A stretch of 64,000 bases of DNA, from assembly GCA_949316495.1 (NCBI GenBank), contig OX439006.1:45225918-45289917 (forward strand), written 5' to 3'. The notes beneath the pieces are model-generated. The model had not been told where the DNA came from. It made no database searches and saw nothing but the letters and a program-made list of their open reading frames with translations. Source of the stretch: Amphiduros pacificus (Eukaryota; Annelida; Polychaeta; Phyllodocida; Hesionidae). Every line of letters begins with the position of its first letter. Within the stretch, counting starts at the first letter, position 1. The translations under genes were made by a program, and so were the position numbers. This document shows positions 23,501-34,089 of this stretch, piece after piece.

Positions 23501-26500
23501 CTTCCTCCGCCACAGGCTGCTGCATCTCAAACAGACACCGGCCGACAACGACGACAAGCCATACCAGTGCAGCGAGTGTGGCAAAACTTTCTTGTACAGG
23601 AACGTGCTGTCTCGCCATATGAAGCTCCACCCAAGGAATATCAAAATGTCGGATCTACACCCGCTAGAGATGCAGGGGATTGAATCGGCAGAGCCCACCT
23701 TGGAGATGATTGTGGAGAGTGAACCGGATCAGGCTAGCGTAGAGGTCCAGCAGATTCAGCAGATAGTTGATGCTGTGCAAGCGATGGAGAAAGAACAGTC
23801 AGAACAGGCCATTGTGAAGCCGGACCCAGGGGCAGAGAGCGACATAGCAGAACCTGAACCAGAACCTGAAGCTGAAGCTGAACCATGTCAAGAACTGGAG
23901 GAGTGTGGTACCACAGAGGCCATGGAAGTAACAGAAGAAACAACAGCTAATAAAGAGAATGAGAACAAAGAAGCAATGATCACCGAAGTCAAAGAAGAAG
24001 TGAAAAAAGAAAAGAAGAAAAAGAAGAAGAAGAAGTTAAAAGCTGAGAGTGCTCGTGAGGCTCATCTACAGAGTCTGGCCAAGCACATCAGGCCTCACGT
24101 AACGAAGACCGTATACAAGCCAAGGATGCCAACTGTACGTAAACGCCGGGTTCATACGGGGCCCAGGCCGTTCAAGTGTGACGTATGCAACAAGGGCTTC
24201 TTTGAGGAGCGGTCTCTGATCATACACCACAGATCCCACACAGGAGAGAGGCCGTTCATGTGTAACTTGTGCGGCAAGAGTTTTGCAGACCGTGGCAGCT
24301 GGACGCGGCATACACGCATTCACACGGGGGAGAGGAAGTATGTGTGTGGAGTGTGCAATCGAGGCTTCGTCCACAGCAGCAGTCTGACCATACACATGAG
24401 GACACACACTGGAGAGAAACCATACTACTGCGGCAAGTGTCAGAAGAGATTCACCAACATGAGCATCATGTACAGGTAAGATTGCAGACACTTAATTTAC
24501 CATATGTGATTAATATATGATATACAATAGACTATTTTCACGTCAGATTTTAATATTTTTCCAGCACTCTTGAGGCCAATTTGGGTACAAATGTTGCTTG
24601 CCATTAGCCCCTCATTCGTCAAATAATTAAAACTAACCTAACACTGCACTTACAAGAATGTTATTGACAAGATAAACAGGGAATTTATAATTTCAATACT
24701 GTGTGTATATGACACCACTTCATCTTAGTTTCTGTTTCCATTCTCTTTTCTAATCTGACAATCTTTAATTGATATCATTAATGCATAATCCACAGAATGA
24801 CATAATATACAGAATTATACAAGTTTTAACCACCACATATATGATTGGTTTTGTAGACACATCCGGAAGGTCCACCCTGAAACAACACTGGCTGAAGCTG
24901 CCCTCAAGGACCTGTCTTCCCAGCCATCCGGGACGGTCTCCGAGGAGATCCAGCAAGCTGTTGCCAACAGTCAGTATAGCCATTATTATTGCTATAATTA
25001 TAGCTACATGTAATACATCAAAATCTAAAGTGAAAGGAATATTGTAGTTTTTATTATTAATTTTTCCATATATATCTTTTATCAGATTTTGTTTTAACAT
25101 TTGTAAGAGCCTTTTTTCCTGTGTTTCTATTTCTGTCATGATGTCATTTTGGTCACAAGACACAAGTTTTATCTGCACATGACTCAGGAACAGGGATGGT
25201 GGTTTATGTGGTTTAAGATATTTACCTGTTTGTTGTTTCAGTGCTGACTCTGGCCGGAGACACCTCAGAGATGAGACCCACCATTGTGATTCCAAGCACC
25301 GAGAAGAAGACGTTGAAGGAGGGCGTGTTTAAGTGTGATATCTGCAACGTCAGCTTCCAGATGCTCCACCACCGGAACATGCACGTCAAGCTGCACAAGT
25401 GCGGCATCTGTGAGAAGATGCTGTCGCATGTAGACAAGTTGGCGGATCACATGGAACTCAAACACTACGACGAGGACACGACCAAGGGCCCGTCCTTCCA
25501 GTGCGGCGTGTGCGGCCACGAGAGCAAGAGACGCTTCTACATGGACATGCACGTGCTGACACACACTGCCGAGCGGCCCTACGCGTGCCTGGTGTGCGCC
25601 AAGGTGCTGACGCGGGAAGAGAGTCTGACGGCCCACATGAGAATCCACACAGGAGAGAGGCCGTATAAGTGTGAGATGTGCGATAAGTCCTTCAAGCAGC
25701 AGCACCACCTGGCGAGACATCGTGAGGTCCACGAGGAGGTCGGCGCTGACGGCAAGAAGTATAAGTGTGATGAGTGCGAGGTGGGATTCAGCTTCAAGCA
25801 GTCGCTGGAGCAGCACAAACTCAAACATCTCAAGTGGAAGCCGTTCTCCTGCGACGTGTGCGGCAAACATTTCACGTGGAAACGGGTGCTGGACAGACAC
25901 ATGAGGACCCATACTGGGGAGAATGAGCCATACAAAGGAGAAAAGCCCCATAAGTGCCCCATATGCGATAAGGGCTTCAGGTATCCATCGTTCCTCATCA
26001 GTCACCAGAATACGCATCTGGAAGAGAAAAACTACAAGTGTAAAGTGTGCCTCATGTCATTCGGACGAAAAGATGCACTTGAGAGACATCAGCTGAAACA
26101 GCATTATTCTGAGACTTTAAACAACCAGAAGGGTGAAAGTGAGGACAAGCAACTGGAGAATATGAAGAAAGAGAAACCATATGTGCTTGCAGGCAGTGCT
26201 GGGGAGCAGATCAAAATGTTGTTAGAACCGACAGAAATATCAGACAAAAATCAATTGGTTGTGTCTGAAGGCCACCAGATGGCGGTAGTTGAACAGGTGA
26301 TAGGTGCACAGGCGGATCATGCTGGCTACACATTATCAGACGGCGGGATGCAGATAATCTCTGAGGATCCGCAGCACAATATAGGTCAGGTTGTGGAGAT
26401 CGTGATTGACTCTGGGACGGGCGCGGCGGAGCAGCTTAGCAGCATCCTGGAAGCAGCCAGTCAGGAGGCAGGGATCATCCAGGCGGCCAGCTTCGACGGC

Positions 26501-27712
26501 ACCACCCGCCACTACACCACTATGGGCAACCAGGCCGGAACCGTGCAGGTGTCCGTGCCTACCACCGTGCAGGATGAGGCCAGCCTCCACGAGCCACAGG
26601 AGGCCGCCACCTACAGCCTGCTGAACCCCGACACAGGACTAGTGGAGCAGGTTCAGCAGGTCCAGCAGGTCCAGCAGGTGCAGGTTATCAAGCCAGCCAC
26701 CACTGGCAAGATTCACAGCACAGCCGCCAAAAAAATTAAAGAAAGATCGCCCCAGCCCTCCCAGGGGCAGAGATTGGTGACAAGCCAAGTTCCCGCACAA
26801 GTACCAAGACTGGTGACAAGCCAGGTGCCAACACAGGTGCGCATGGAAAGTATCCTTGCTCCCCAGCAGTACAAACACCTCCAAATGACATCCCAGCCTC
26901 CTCCAAAGCCGGACATAGTCAAAACTGTCAGTACTCAGCCGCAACATTTTGAAATTGTTCAAGATCCAAGTGTCAGTACCCAGCCTCAGACTTATGAAGT
27001 TGTTCAAAAACCCTCTGCTCCTCAGCAACAACACTTTGAGGTAATACAGGATTCAGCCATCAGTACTCCATCACATCAGTATACAGTAGTACAGGAGCCT
27101 ACAGTCAGTACTCAAGCCCAGCAGTATGAGGTAGTTCAGGACTCAGCTATCAGTACTCAGGCCCAGCAGTATGAGGTCGTTCAGGATTCAGTAATCAGTA
27201 CTCAGGCCCAGCAGTATGAAGTGGTTCAGGACTCATCTGTCAGTACTCAACCTCAGCAGTATGAGGTTGTCCAGGACTCATCTGTCAGTACTCAACCTCA
27301 GCAGTATGAGGTTGTCCAGGACTCATCTGTCAGTACTCAACCTCAGCAGTATGAGGTTGTCCAGGACTCATCTGTCAGTACTCAACCTCAGCAGTATGAG
27401 GTTGTCCAGGACTCTGCAATCAGCACCCAGCCCCAGCAGTATGAAGTAGTCCAGGACTCGTCTGTCAGTACTCAACCTCAGCATTTTGAGGTTGTTCAGG
27501 ACTCGGCCGTCAGTACTCAGCAGTATGAGGTGGTGACGAGCCAGCCGATGCATTACGAGGTGGTCGAGGCGGAGGGCGTGGAGGTTGAGGCCTCCCCGCA
27601 GTATCAGGAACTCTATCTGCCAGTGCCAGCCCAGGAAATGGCTGAGGAACACGTCGTCACCTCACAACCTGTCTCCACAACCCAGTCTCAACACGCCACC
27701 TACAACCAATAA
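17513..27712 (+). CDS. large C2H2 zinc-finger protein (about 1,714 aa, six coding exons)
   Basis: One gene assembled from exons 17513-17588, 19398-19558, 20290-20445, 22308-24475, 24857-24969 and 25242-27712. Each junction has AG/GT and the phases match throughout (5,145 nt including the stop). The first exon opens at an acceptor at 17508 and encodes MEGEGEDVYHVIIVETEG. Exons 2-3 are Gln/His-rich. The 4th and 6th coding exons hold about 25 C2H2 fingers, and the C terminus is a Q/V-rich tandem repeat. Classical HTGERP linkers imply a nuclear DNA-binding regulator; the target is unknown. Finger 16 spans the exon 4/5 junction (FTNMSIMYR then HIRKVH), which shows that the two large exons belong to one gene. 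The last intron's donor is GTCAGT. I do not recognise a specific orthologue. Confidence 0.85.
18918..19215 (+). repeat. SINE family 2, full-length copy in intron
   Basis: Same family as 4659-4966: head with gtcacagttggttagagtgc, agcacttgttcctctgtggt, body with ttgtcctcgtaaattgtgac, and tail ggaataatgttgaaagtga then tgtcaaacc, ending at a run of C near 19,217. It lies in the intron between the first two coding exons of the large zinc-finger gene. Confidence 0.75.
19559..19880 (+). repeat. 45-bp minisatellite carrying seven splice donors
   Basis: Starts exactly at the donor of the second coding exon. Seven units (six of about 45 bp, one of 54 bp) each consist of about 21 bp of intron start (gtaagaaacacccatcc...) followed by a copy of the last 24 bp of the exon (ending atggcacaccag). 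Every unit therefore recreates ACCAG|GTAAGA. All units are multiples of 3 and open in the exon's frame, reading VRNTHPVQHVHMAHQ per unit. Long antisense frames here are artefacts of the repeat. Confidence 0.95.
20446..22115 (+). repeat. 44-bp minisatellite carrying about 37 splice donors
   Basis: Begins exactly at the donor of the third coding exon (cctcag|gtaggc). Each 44-bp unit is a diverged copy of the last 39 bp of that exon plus gtagg, so cctcag|gtaggc is rebuilt about 37 times. Variants (catcacatgg / catcacctgg, tagtagtaac / taataataac) form a higher-order pattern; for example, the ctccctcagtag variant recurs 440 bp (10 units) apart. A relic (taactatcacaggtagg) persists near 22,193-22,214. 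The units are not a multiple of 3 and contain stops. Confidence 0.95.
22308..24475 (+). CDS. fourth coding exon of the large zinc-finger gene: fingers 1-16
   Basis: Starts after tttcttcag with VIQHLELTPHQ, in phase 0. A Gln-rich lead is followed by twelve C2H2 fingers, from CEICQKQFGTLDLMNLH to CSECGKTFLYRNVLSRHMKLH. Most lack the standard HTGEKP linker, so not all need bind DNA. An acidic Glu/Pro spacer and a lysine run (KKEKKKKKKKKLK, a likely nuclear localisation signal) then precede four fingers with classical linkers (HTGERPF, HTGERKY, HTGEKPY). The last finger is completed in the next exon. The donor is tacag|gtaaga. GC content is well above that of the flanking introns. Confidence 0.9.
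25242..27712 (+). CDS. last coding exon of the large zinc-finger gene: fingers 17-25 and Q/V-rich repeats
   Basis: Opens after tgtttcag. With the last base of the preceding exon it reads MLTLAGDTSEMRP. Nine C2H2 fingers follow, from CDICNVSFQMLHHRNMH to CLMSFGRKDALERHQLKQH; several have HTGERP-type linkers. After the fingers comes an acidic, Gln-rich tail without known domains, then VQQVQQVQQVQVIK, then about 15 copies of STQPQQYEVVQDSSV (26,930-27,540), ending at TAA 27710-27712. The tail composition suggests an activation or interaction surface. Confidence 0.9.
26930..27540 (+). repeat. in-frame 45-bp coding repeat (15-aa unit)
   Basis: About fifteen tandem units encoding STQPQQYEVVQDSSV and variants (STQAQQYEVVQDSAI, STQPQHFEVVQDSAV). 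Central units (27,240-27,400) are nearly identical in DNA and the outer units are diverged, which suggests recent central expansion. Length variation between alleles is likely. Confidence 0.95.
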
Positions 27713-28990
27713 CAAAAATATACAGCCTTATGAAGTTGTTAAAAACCTTTGCCATTCCTGGCAGACCCGCCTCACATTTCTGGGGTAAAATATCTTTTTT
27801 GATGTCTGGTGGGTTTGTTTTCATGATTTTTAAAATGTTAAAGACTCGTTTTTGCCATGGAATATTCTCATTGGTTATTTGTCAACACAGGATCTCTATG
27901 CTATGTGTTATCAAAGAGGTATGAATTGTCTAAACGTGCCTTACGCTATTTTTTCAAGACACAGAATTGGTTGGTCAGAAAATAACAAATTCTTACCATT
28001 ATTTATGAGGTTTATCCTGTAAATTTATCTAATAATCTTAAATGGAAAATGTTTTTAACCAGTATTAACTTTGTTGATAGGTTCAGTGGTAGTGTCAATG
28101 TGAGCTAATATAAACATATATTAGCAACCATTTTTTGGGGAGGATTGGCAATATTCTAAAGTGGCCACAAAGATTTTGCCTGGATATTGTGCCATAATAT
28201 GTTAATTTAGTGCAGATGGGTATATAGTCCATCAGTACTTTATCTACTGCAAAATCATGGACAGAAACAAATTAAATACATGTTATATGTAAATGAAATA
28301 TGAGATATGTAAATTCTTCCCCCTTTGTGTTGTTTTCACATTTATCTGCGTTTCCTTTAGCCAAAATGGACATCTCTGAGTCAAGACATTCATATGATCA
28401 AATACCGGTGTGAGCAGATAAGCTCACATCAGGCCATTTTTGTTACTGTTCTGGTATTCAGCCTTTATTTATTTGTCCACAAAAATGAATTGTCTAATGA
28501 ATGCCTGCACTCAAATGAACAAACCAAGTTTCTTGGAATGATGCCAAATTTCATGCCCTTTATTTCGGACAGATACCACTTTGGTGCATCAAGTGTGGAG
28601 AGTAAACTTTTCCCTACTTCTCACAGGAGTGTATATTTCTTGTATATTATGTAAAAATGTACTATAGATGTTATTACTGTAAAGTGAAAAAATATAATTA
28701 TGCGGCACATGATGTTTTCTTTTTGTGAAAATATCCTACTCATTGTATATACACACTGCACCGGTTGAACCAGTCGAGACAGCAAAACAAAATAATGTCT
28801 TTGTTAAATTTTTAGAAAATTAAATTACATTATCACCAAATCAAATATAACTTCATTTATTTCAAATGATTAGTTATTTTTCATCTCTAGACATTATCCA
28901 GGCAGCCCTTGTTTAAAGCTTGTCCTGAAATGAGGGTCTTGTTATTCTTAATTCTTTTTATTGTTTTAATAAATTGTCTTCACTTTTGAG
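27713..28990 (+). other. 3' UTR region of the large zinc-finger gene
   Basis: AT-rich, without open frames of note. Candidate poly(A) signals are AATAAA at 28968-28973 and others near 29,120 and 29,360. The true end is not determined. Confidence 0.4.
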
Positions 28991-30160
28991 CAATTCCTTG
29001 TCAATGATGGGGCTTACTCTATCTTCATGTGATGTTGAACCTTTGTGTACAAGATATGATAACCTTCAGAACTTAACACACTGAAGATTACTCCAGTGAA
29101 GGTTTCAATGAACCTAAACAATAAAAGAGTGAAGTAATGATTCAAAAGGATTTTTATTGAATAAAACTGCACCTTCAGCCCTTTTTTTAAATTAAATTAT
29201 GTATAGGCTCTTATGAACCTATGTTCTTGCCCTTTAATGATTTTTCTAATTTTTGAAATATTTTTTATTTAAACTAAAATAATATTTATAAATGTTGATT
29301 CTTCAAAATATGCATAACAAGAAGTTGACATATATTATTGTATGTAATATATGCATGTTAAATAAATATTGTTAATCAAATACAAAATCATCGGACATTT
29401 TTCAGATTTCTTTCCATTTAACTTATTGAATATTTAATTTTTGACTCATTCCACGTGAAGTGCCAGAATATGCAGGACATTTTTTTCACAGTGGGGTTTG
29501 CATTCTCTTAAAAATAATTACTATTTCAGCATTGTTGTTTAAAAATAGTATTCCCAACTTTCCAGGGTGATCTTGTGAATGGATTTTGAGATCTGCATCC
29601 GGTGGGTGAGGGGGAGGATTACATTTTTGGGGACAAAAATTATGAAAAATGAAAGATAATTAAATTTATTTAAAAAATAATATCTGAAAGGTAGCGTGCA
29701 ATAATCCTGTAATTTTGTTCATCATGGCTTTTTTAGCTTTAAAAATTAAGATTTATCAAAATAGTGAAATTTCATGAAGCTCTAATTTCAAATCTATTTG
29801 TCACAGGCCCTGTTGCCATCCTTGATGTGTACCAAATAAACATTTCAAGAAATAATCTAATTTTCTATATTGAATGGGAACAACAAATGTTAAAACTATC
29901 CTGAATAGAATGCTAATTTTAGTTTTTATTTGCTGATTATGTCCACATAGCTTCTGTAGTGATTGGGGGAGGGGATTTTCTGTTATTCTGTCCAACTTTG
30001 ATGATTACAAGTTTTAATGGATTTTAAATTCCAAGTAAATTGGCCACAAGGCTTACTTTGAAATTATTCAATATGTTCTGAATTTTATTTGTGCACATTT
30101 TGGGTCAATCAAATGACAATTACTGAACAATATCTAAACCTAAAGTTACCGGAATCCTTG
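28991..30160. other. intergenic AT-rich stretch
   Basis: Nothing recognisable beyond alternative poly(A) signals and A/T-rich low complexity. Confidence 0.5.
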
Positions 30161-30164
30161 CTAG

Positions 30165-31095
30165 AAGTGCCATCTGGTGTATGAAAATATTGACCAGGTG
30201 GCGCCACTTCAATTCATTCTAGTATAATATTGCACCAGGACGATAGATGGCGCTATTCAATGATGGGTGGAGAAATGCTTGTGAAGCAAAGCATCCCATA
30301 CGACAGAGAATGATCCATACGACAGAGGAAGACAAACTTAATAGAGAGATTAAATAAAATATGAAGATAAATTACGGGTGGCCTCGGCATGAGGCTGTAA
30401 CACTTGGACGGGAGGTCTCCAGCAAAATAAATGGACATCAAAACCTATTTTTCCATAGACTAAATGGTGTAATTTTTCATTCATATTACATATGGCTTTG
30501 AAATATATGGACATCATATTAGATATTATATATATATATATACCGTTGGCGCCTTGTGTGGTTCCACGGAAGGGTATAAGCTAGTAAGATGATACAGACA
30601 AACTGATATTCATAGAAAAGGGCATTCTCATCTGAGATTTAAATGGAAATATAATTAAATCAGAGGGGCGACTTAGTCAATAAACACTGCCTGTTCATTT
30701 CTGGTTTGGGATGGTTTCACTTTCAGACTAAATCCGTCCGATATTTGAGAAGGCTATCAAGAGTTTACAGTGAAGCAGTATACATCGCCGCCAAGTGTGA
30801 ACCTGGAAATAAAAAATAAAGAGAAATTGAGAACGGGTTTCATTGAAGCGTGAGGGTTGGAGTGTTATTTCCGGGTATAGGGTTAAAGAGCAAACAGAGA
30901 GGTGAAGGGTGGATGACGGGCAGACTGACCGACGGAGACAGCGCTGGTCAGTCTGAAGTGGACACGGTCCATGCAGCAACATGAAAGCACCGTACCGCTG
31001 GCTGCCACCTGGTCGTTGTACGAGGCGCCCCCTGCCGCCCGCTGCCACCTGGTCGTTGTTCGAGGCGCCCCCTGTTAGGGCGATAGCGCCATCCC
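30165..31095. promoter_or_regulatory. cluster of CTCF-like motifs, candidate insulator
   Basis: Matches to the CTCF core in either orientation are gccatctggtg (about 30,169), ccaggtggcgcca (30,194-30,206), gatagatggcgcta (30,242-30,255), and a 40-bp direct repeat (31,001-31,040 and 31,041-31,074), each copy of which contains ccacctgg and ggcgccccctg. A further tagcgccatcc is at about 31,084. The cluster lies between the zinc-finger gene and the Osr domain. Binding is inferred from motif resemblance only. Confidence 0.4.
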
Positions 31096-31789
31096 CAAAA
31101 TGGAGTGCACAACTTTCGTATCAGAAACAATCCAATGACCACTTCGCCAGTCTGGAATCTGACTTGTAGCATCATTACACACATGATCTCCTGAAAATAG
31201 AAGAATCTGCGATTTCTCCCAAAGAACACCGTAATATCTCAAATGTCACATTTATCCTTTAATTTTTAATTGTTTTTATTATAATATACAGTACCAAAGA
31301 TTCATCTTTGACAGTACATACAAACACCATCTGTTAATATATGGTGCTAATTTTTAATCAAGAATTCTCGGAGCCTAAGTGTGGGATTATTCCAGAATCT
31401 AACAGACCACAAGAAATAAACAGACTGTTTCCATTCCTTGTGGACCTTTTATTTATTTATTTTTTTGCTGTGATGAGGATCCATATATACGTGAGGCAGG
31501 GGACTGAAGCTCAGTCAAGAAATAAATGACTTCCTTGGGATATACTTGAATACATTTCTATATTGTTCTGATCTTTAATAGTAACTCTGAGTTATGATCA
31601 ATGTGATCGCTTCAATTACTCTTATTGAATGTTACCATACTATTAATTTATTAACCTTTTTTATGCTGTGAGGGTCCTTTTCGTTTTTGTGTTACAATTT
31701 TCATTGTCAATGTCTTTAAGTTCAGAATTTCTCATGCCATGGAAAAGAGTGACTCGGTGATAAATAATCAGAAGCAAAGGCTTTGTCTG

Positions 31790-32170
31790 GTTCTGAATTT
31801 TGGAAGTTAGCTAGCTATGGTTGCCGGAGCCACATTGTCTCAGCAAGAGCGAACGCGGGGCCGGGGTGGTGGGGCTACTTTGTTTTCAGCGGTAGCGGTC
31901 AAGAGGGCTGGTCGGGATGCGGTGGCGGCGGAGGGGACGACGACGGGAAGCCAAGACCGGGAGATGAAGCTCCCGTCCCCGACGGACGTTACCCAACTCC
32001 GGAGGCAGCGTGTTTGCTGGCGGCCTGGGAGACGTTACAAAGCAAATAGGCACACAACTTGACGTGGAGGAGATAAGAGGCGACCGAGACGGGCTGAGCT
32101 TGCCGCCGTGTTTGGTCATTCTTATGTCCAGTCCCCGGGGTGAAGTCTCGGGCATGCCCTGTCACTCAGA
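31790..32170. other. GC-rich island in AT-rich spacer
   Basis: CpG-rich block with overlapping short open frames on both strands and no recognisable protein. Composition resembles the other islands around the Osr gene (33.9, 45.7, 46.6, 53.9, 57.3, 59.7, 62.7 kb), so a regulatory element or an unrecognised promoter is more likely than a coding exon. Confidence 0.4.
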
Positions 32171-33640
32171 CCCAGTGCAACCCTACCCCAACCAGATTAG
32201 CTACGGGAAACGATTCATATTAATCTTCACGCTGTCTGTTCAGGATTTACTAGCAAGTTTTAAATGATTTCCTTAGATTTTTTAAAAATTCACCGACCTC
32301 CATTCAAAGACCACGTGTGATGTTGTTAACAGTATTTATGACTTTGTAAAATTTACCGGAAAATAGTTTTGTAATTATAAGGAAGAAACTGAACAACTGA
32401 TGAAGAAATTTATGAATATATTGATCGCAATGTACATTCCTTATTTCAGCGTGTTAAATTTTCTCGGGAGAAGTCCTTGAACCCTTCCAAATGGAGGAGA
32501 GCTGGGTGTTTTCTGTGAAGATTTTTTTTCTTTTTTAATTGTTTAATGGATTGTTATCTTCCCTCAGGAACTGTTTTATGCTGTGATGGTCCATACAGAG
32601 AAAGGCTCAGTCAAATTGTTTAATTGAGATATCATTTTTGTTTGGGAAGAAATATATAATCCGTACATTAATGTGAAAGGATTTAAATTGTGGTAGTCTC
32701 TCACTGCAATAAACACGATTTTTCCATCTTTATTTCTTATTTGGGCCCCTTTCTGTGAAACACAATTGTAATGAATGCACTTGTAATGTAAGATTGTTCT
32801 GTGGTGGGTCTTGGACCGGTATATCGCCACGTGCGCCCAGCACCTCCCCCTGGGTGCAGCTTTCACCCCACACGTGTACCCTACCCCATACTGGAAGATC
32901 TAACTGACTTACCAACAGGAAGGGTGGGGAGGTTTTGTATCTCAATCTGGCTCAAGTGACCTCCGATTGAATTGATTATTTATTTTACTTCAGTGGTGGG
33001 TTGCTACCAAGATATCCACTTGTACATTATCATAAAATACTCTGCACCAACTTCTCAGAGGCTCTAATATTTTGGAGATACAGTTCATGCCGTGACCAGC
33101 TGTGACTCACGCGAGCAGAACTGGACACCACTTGTTTCATATTACCGGGCACTTAAACGAACACCAAAAAAAACCGCATCCCATCTTCTTGTTATTGCTG
33201 AGACGACACACGATTAATTGAACGCATCTTGTATCCTGTGTTCAGGCACCCTACGGACATACATTCAGTAATTTGTTACCTATGTCACCACGGCACAGGC
33301 GGTAATTGACATATCCCTGCTGTCCATTTCACTGGAACCCATTGCACTTTGAATGGTGGGCTTTCTATTATGTGTAGGAGAAATGTGTAGTTTGAGCTTC
33401 ACTTTCTAGTTCTATTGTTTTTCAGGTACTGAGTCATTTTATATAAGCGAGAAGAAAGAGTTTCTCGCCTCCTTCCTCGCGTCAGGGATAACATGGTTTA
33501 TAGGAATGGTAACAATCAAGAGGAAATACAATACTGTTCCACATACTTGTTCCATTATTCCCCTGTGGACTAAGAATCCTTGCTGATATGTGACTGATAT
33601 AAATGTTGTTTGGAAGTTTACACACACAGAGAATCAGAAA
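32171..33640. other. intergenic stretch
   Basis: No gene or named repeat recognised. A moderately GC-rich patch at 32,800-32,900 has no distinct motif. Confidence 0.45.
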
Positions 33641-33643
33641 AAT

Positions 33644-33766
<123 letters not shown>

Positions 33767-33915
33767 ATTATTCTTGACGTTTTTGGAATGTTTTAAACGT
33801 TTTTGTTTTGTTTTTTTGTACTCATTTATTTGGATATTTCGGTGTTTTCCCACCGTGTAATTTTATTGTTCTGTCTTGTTTATTTGTGTGGGAGCTACCT
33901 GCGCCTACCTGTGCG

Positions 33916-33942
33916 GGATCAAAGTGCCGCCGCCTTTGATCC
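33916..33942. promoter_or_regulatory. inverted TCF/LEF-like sites around a GCCGCC helper-like site
   Basis: GGATCAAAG and CTTTGATCC form a perfect 9-bp dyad separated by TGCCGCCGC. The right arm in context (CCTTTGATC) fits the TCF consensus SCTTTGATS, and the spacer contains GCCGCCG, matching the GCCGCCR helper site used by C-clamp-containing invertebrate TCFs. It sits in a GC-rich block (33,880-34,080) about 10 kb upstream of the Osr promoter. Function is inferred. Confidence 0.45.
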
Positions 33943-34089
33943 TCACCAGAGATGAGCGCATCGTAACAACGCGGCTGTCTGGTTGTGAAGGTGAGCGATA
34001 GTCTTCTCAAATGAGGTGGGAAAAGGCCTTGCCCCAGAGAAAGAGCTGGGGAACCTACAGTCACGATTCGTCCATGCTACTGTTCGCAT

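Noticed and set aside
25265-26017. 250-aa antisense frame across the zinc-finger exon
   Set aside because: Shadow frame of the GC-rich coding exon, with no recognisable domain.
22269-27712. Two separate zinc-finger genes (22.3-24.5 kb and 25.2-27.7 kb)
   Set aside because: The last finger of the first block is completed by a small exon (24857-24969) whose phase fits both neighbours, so one gene explains both blocks. A promoter between them is not seen.
31783-32155. Small GC-rich protein genes (81-89 aa) on both strands
   Set aside because: Overlapping frames in three readings with G/R/A-rich composition and no recognisable family; better explained by the CpG-rich island.
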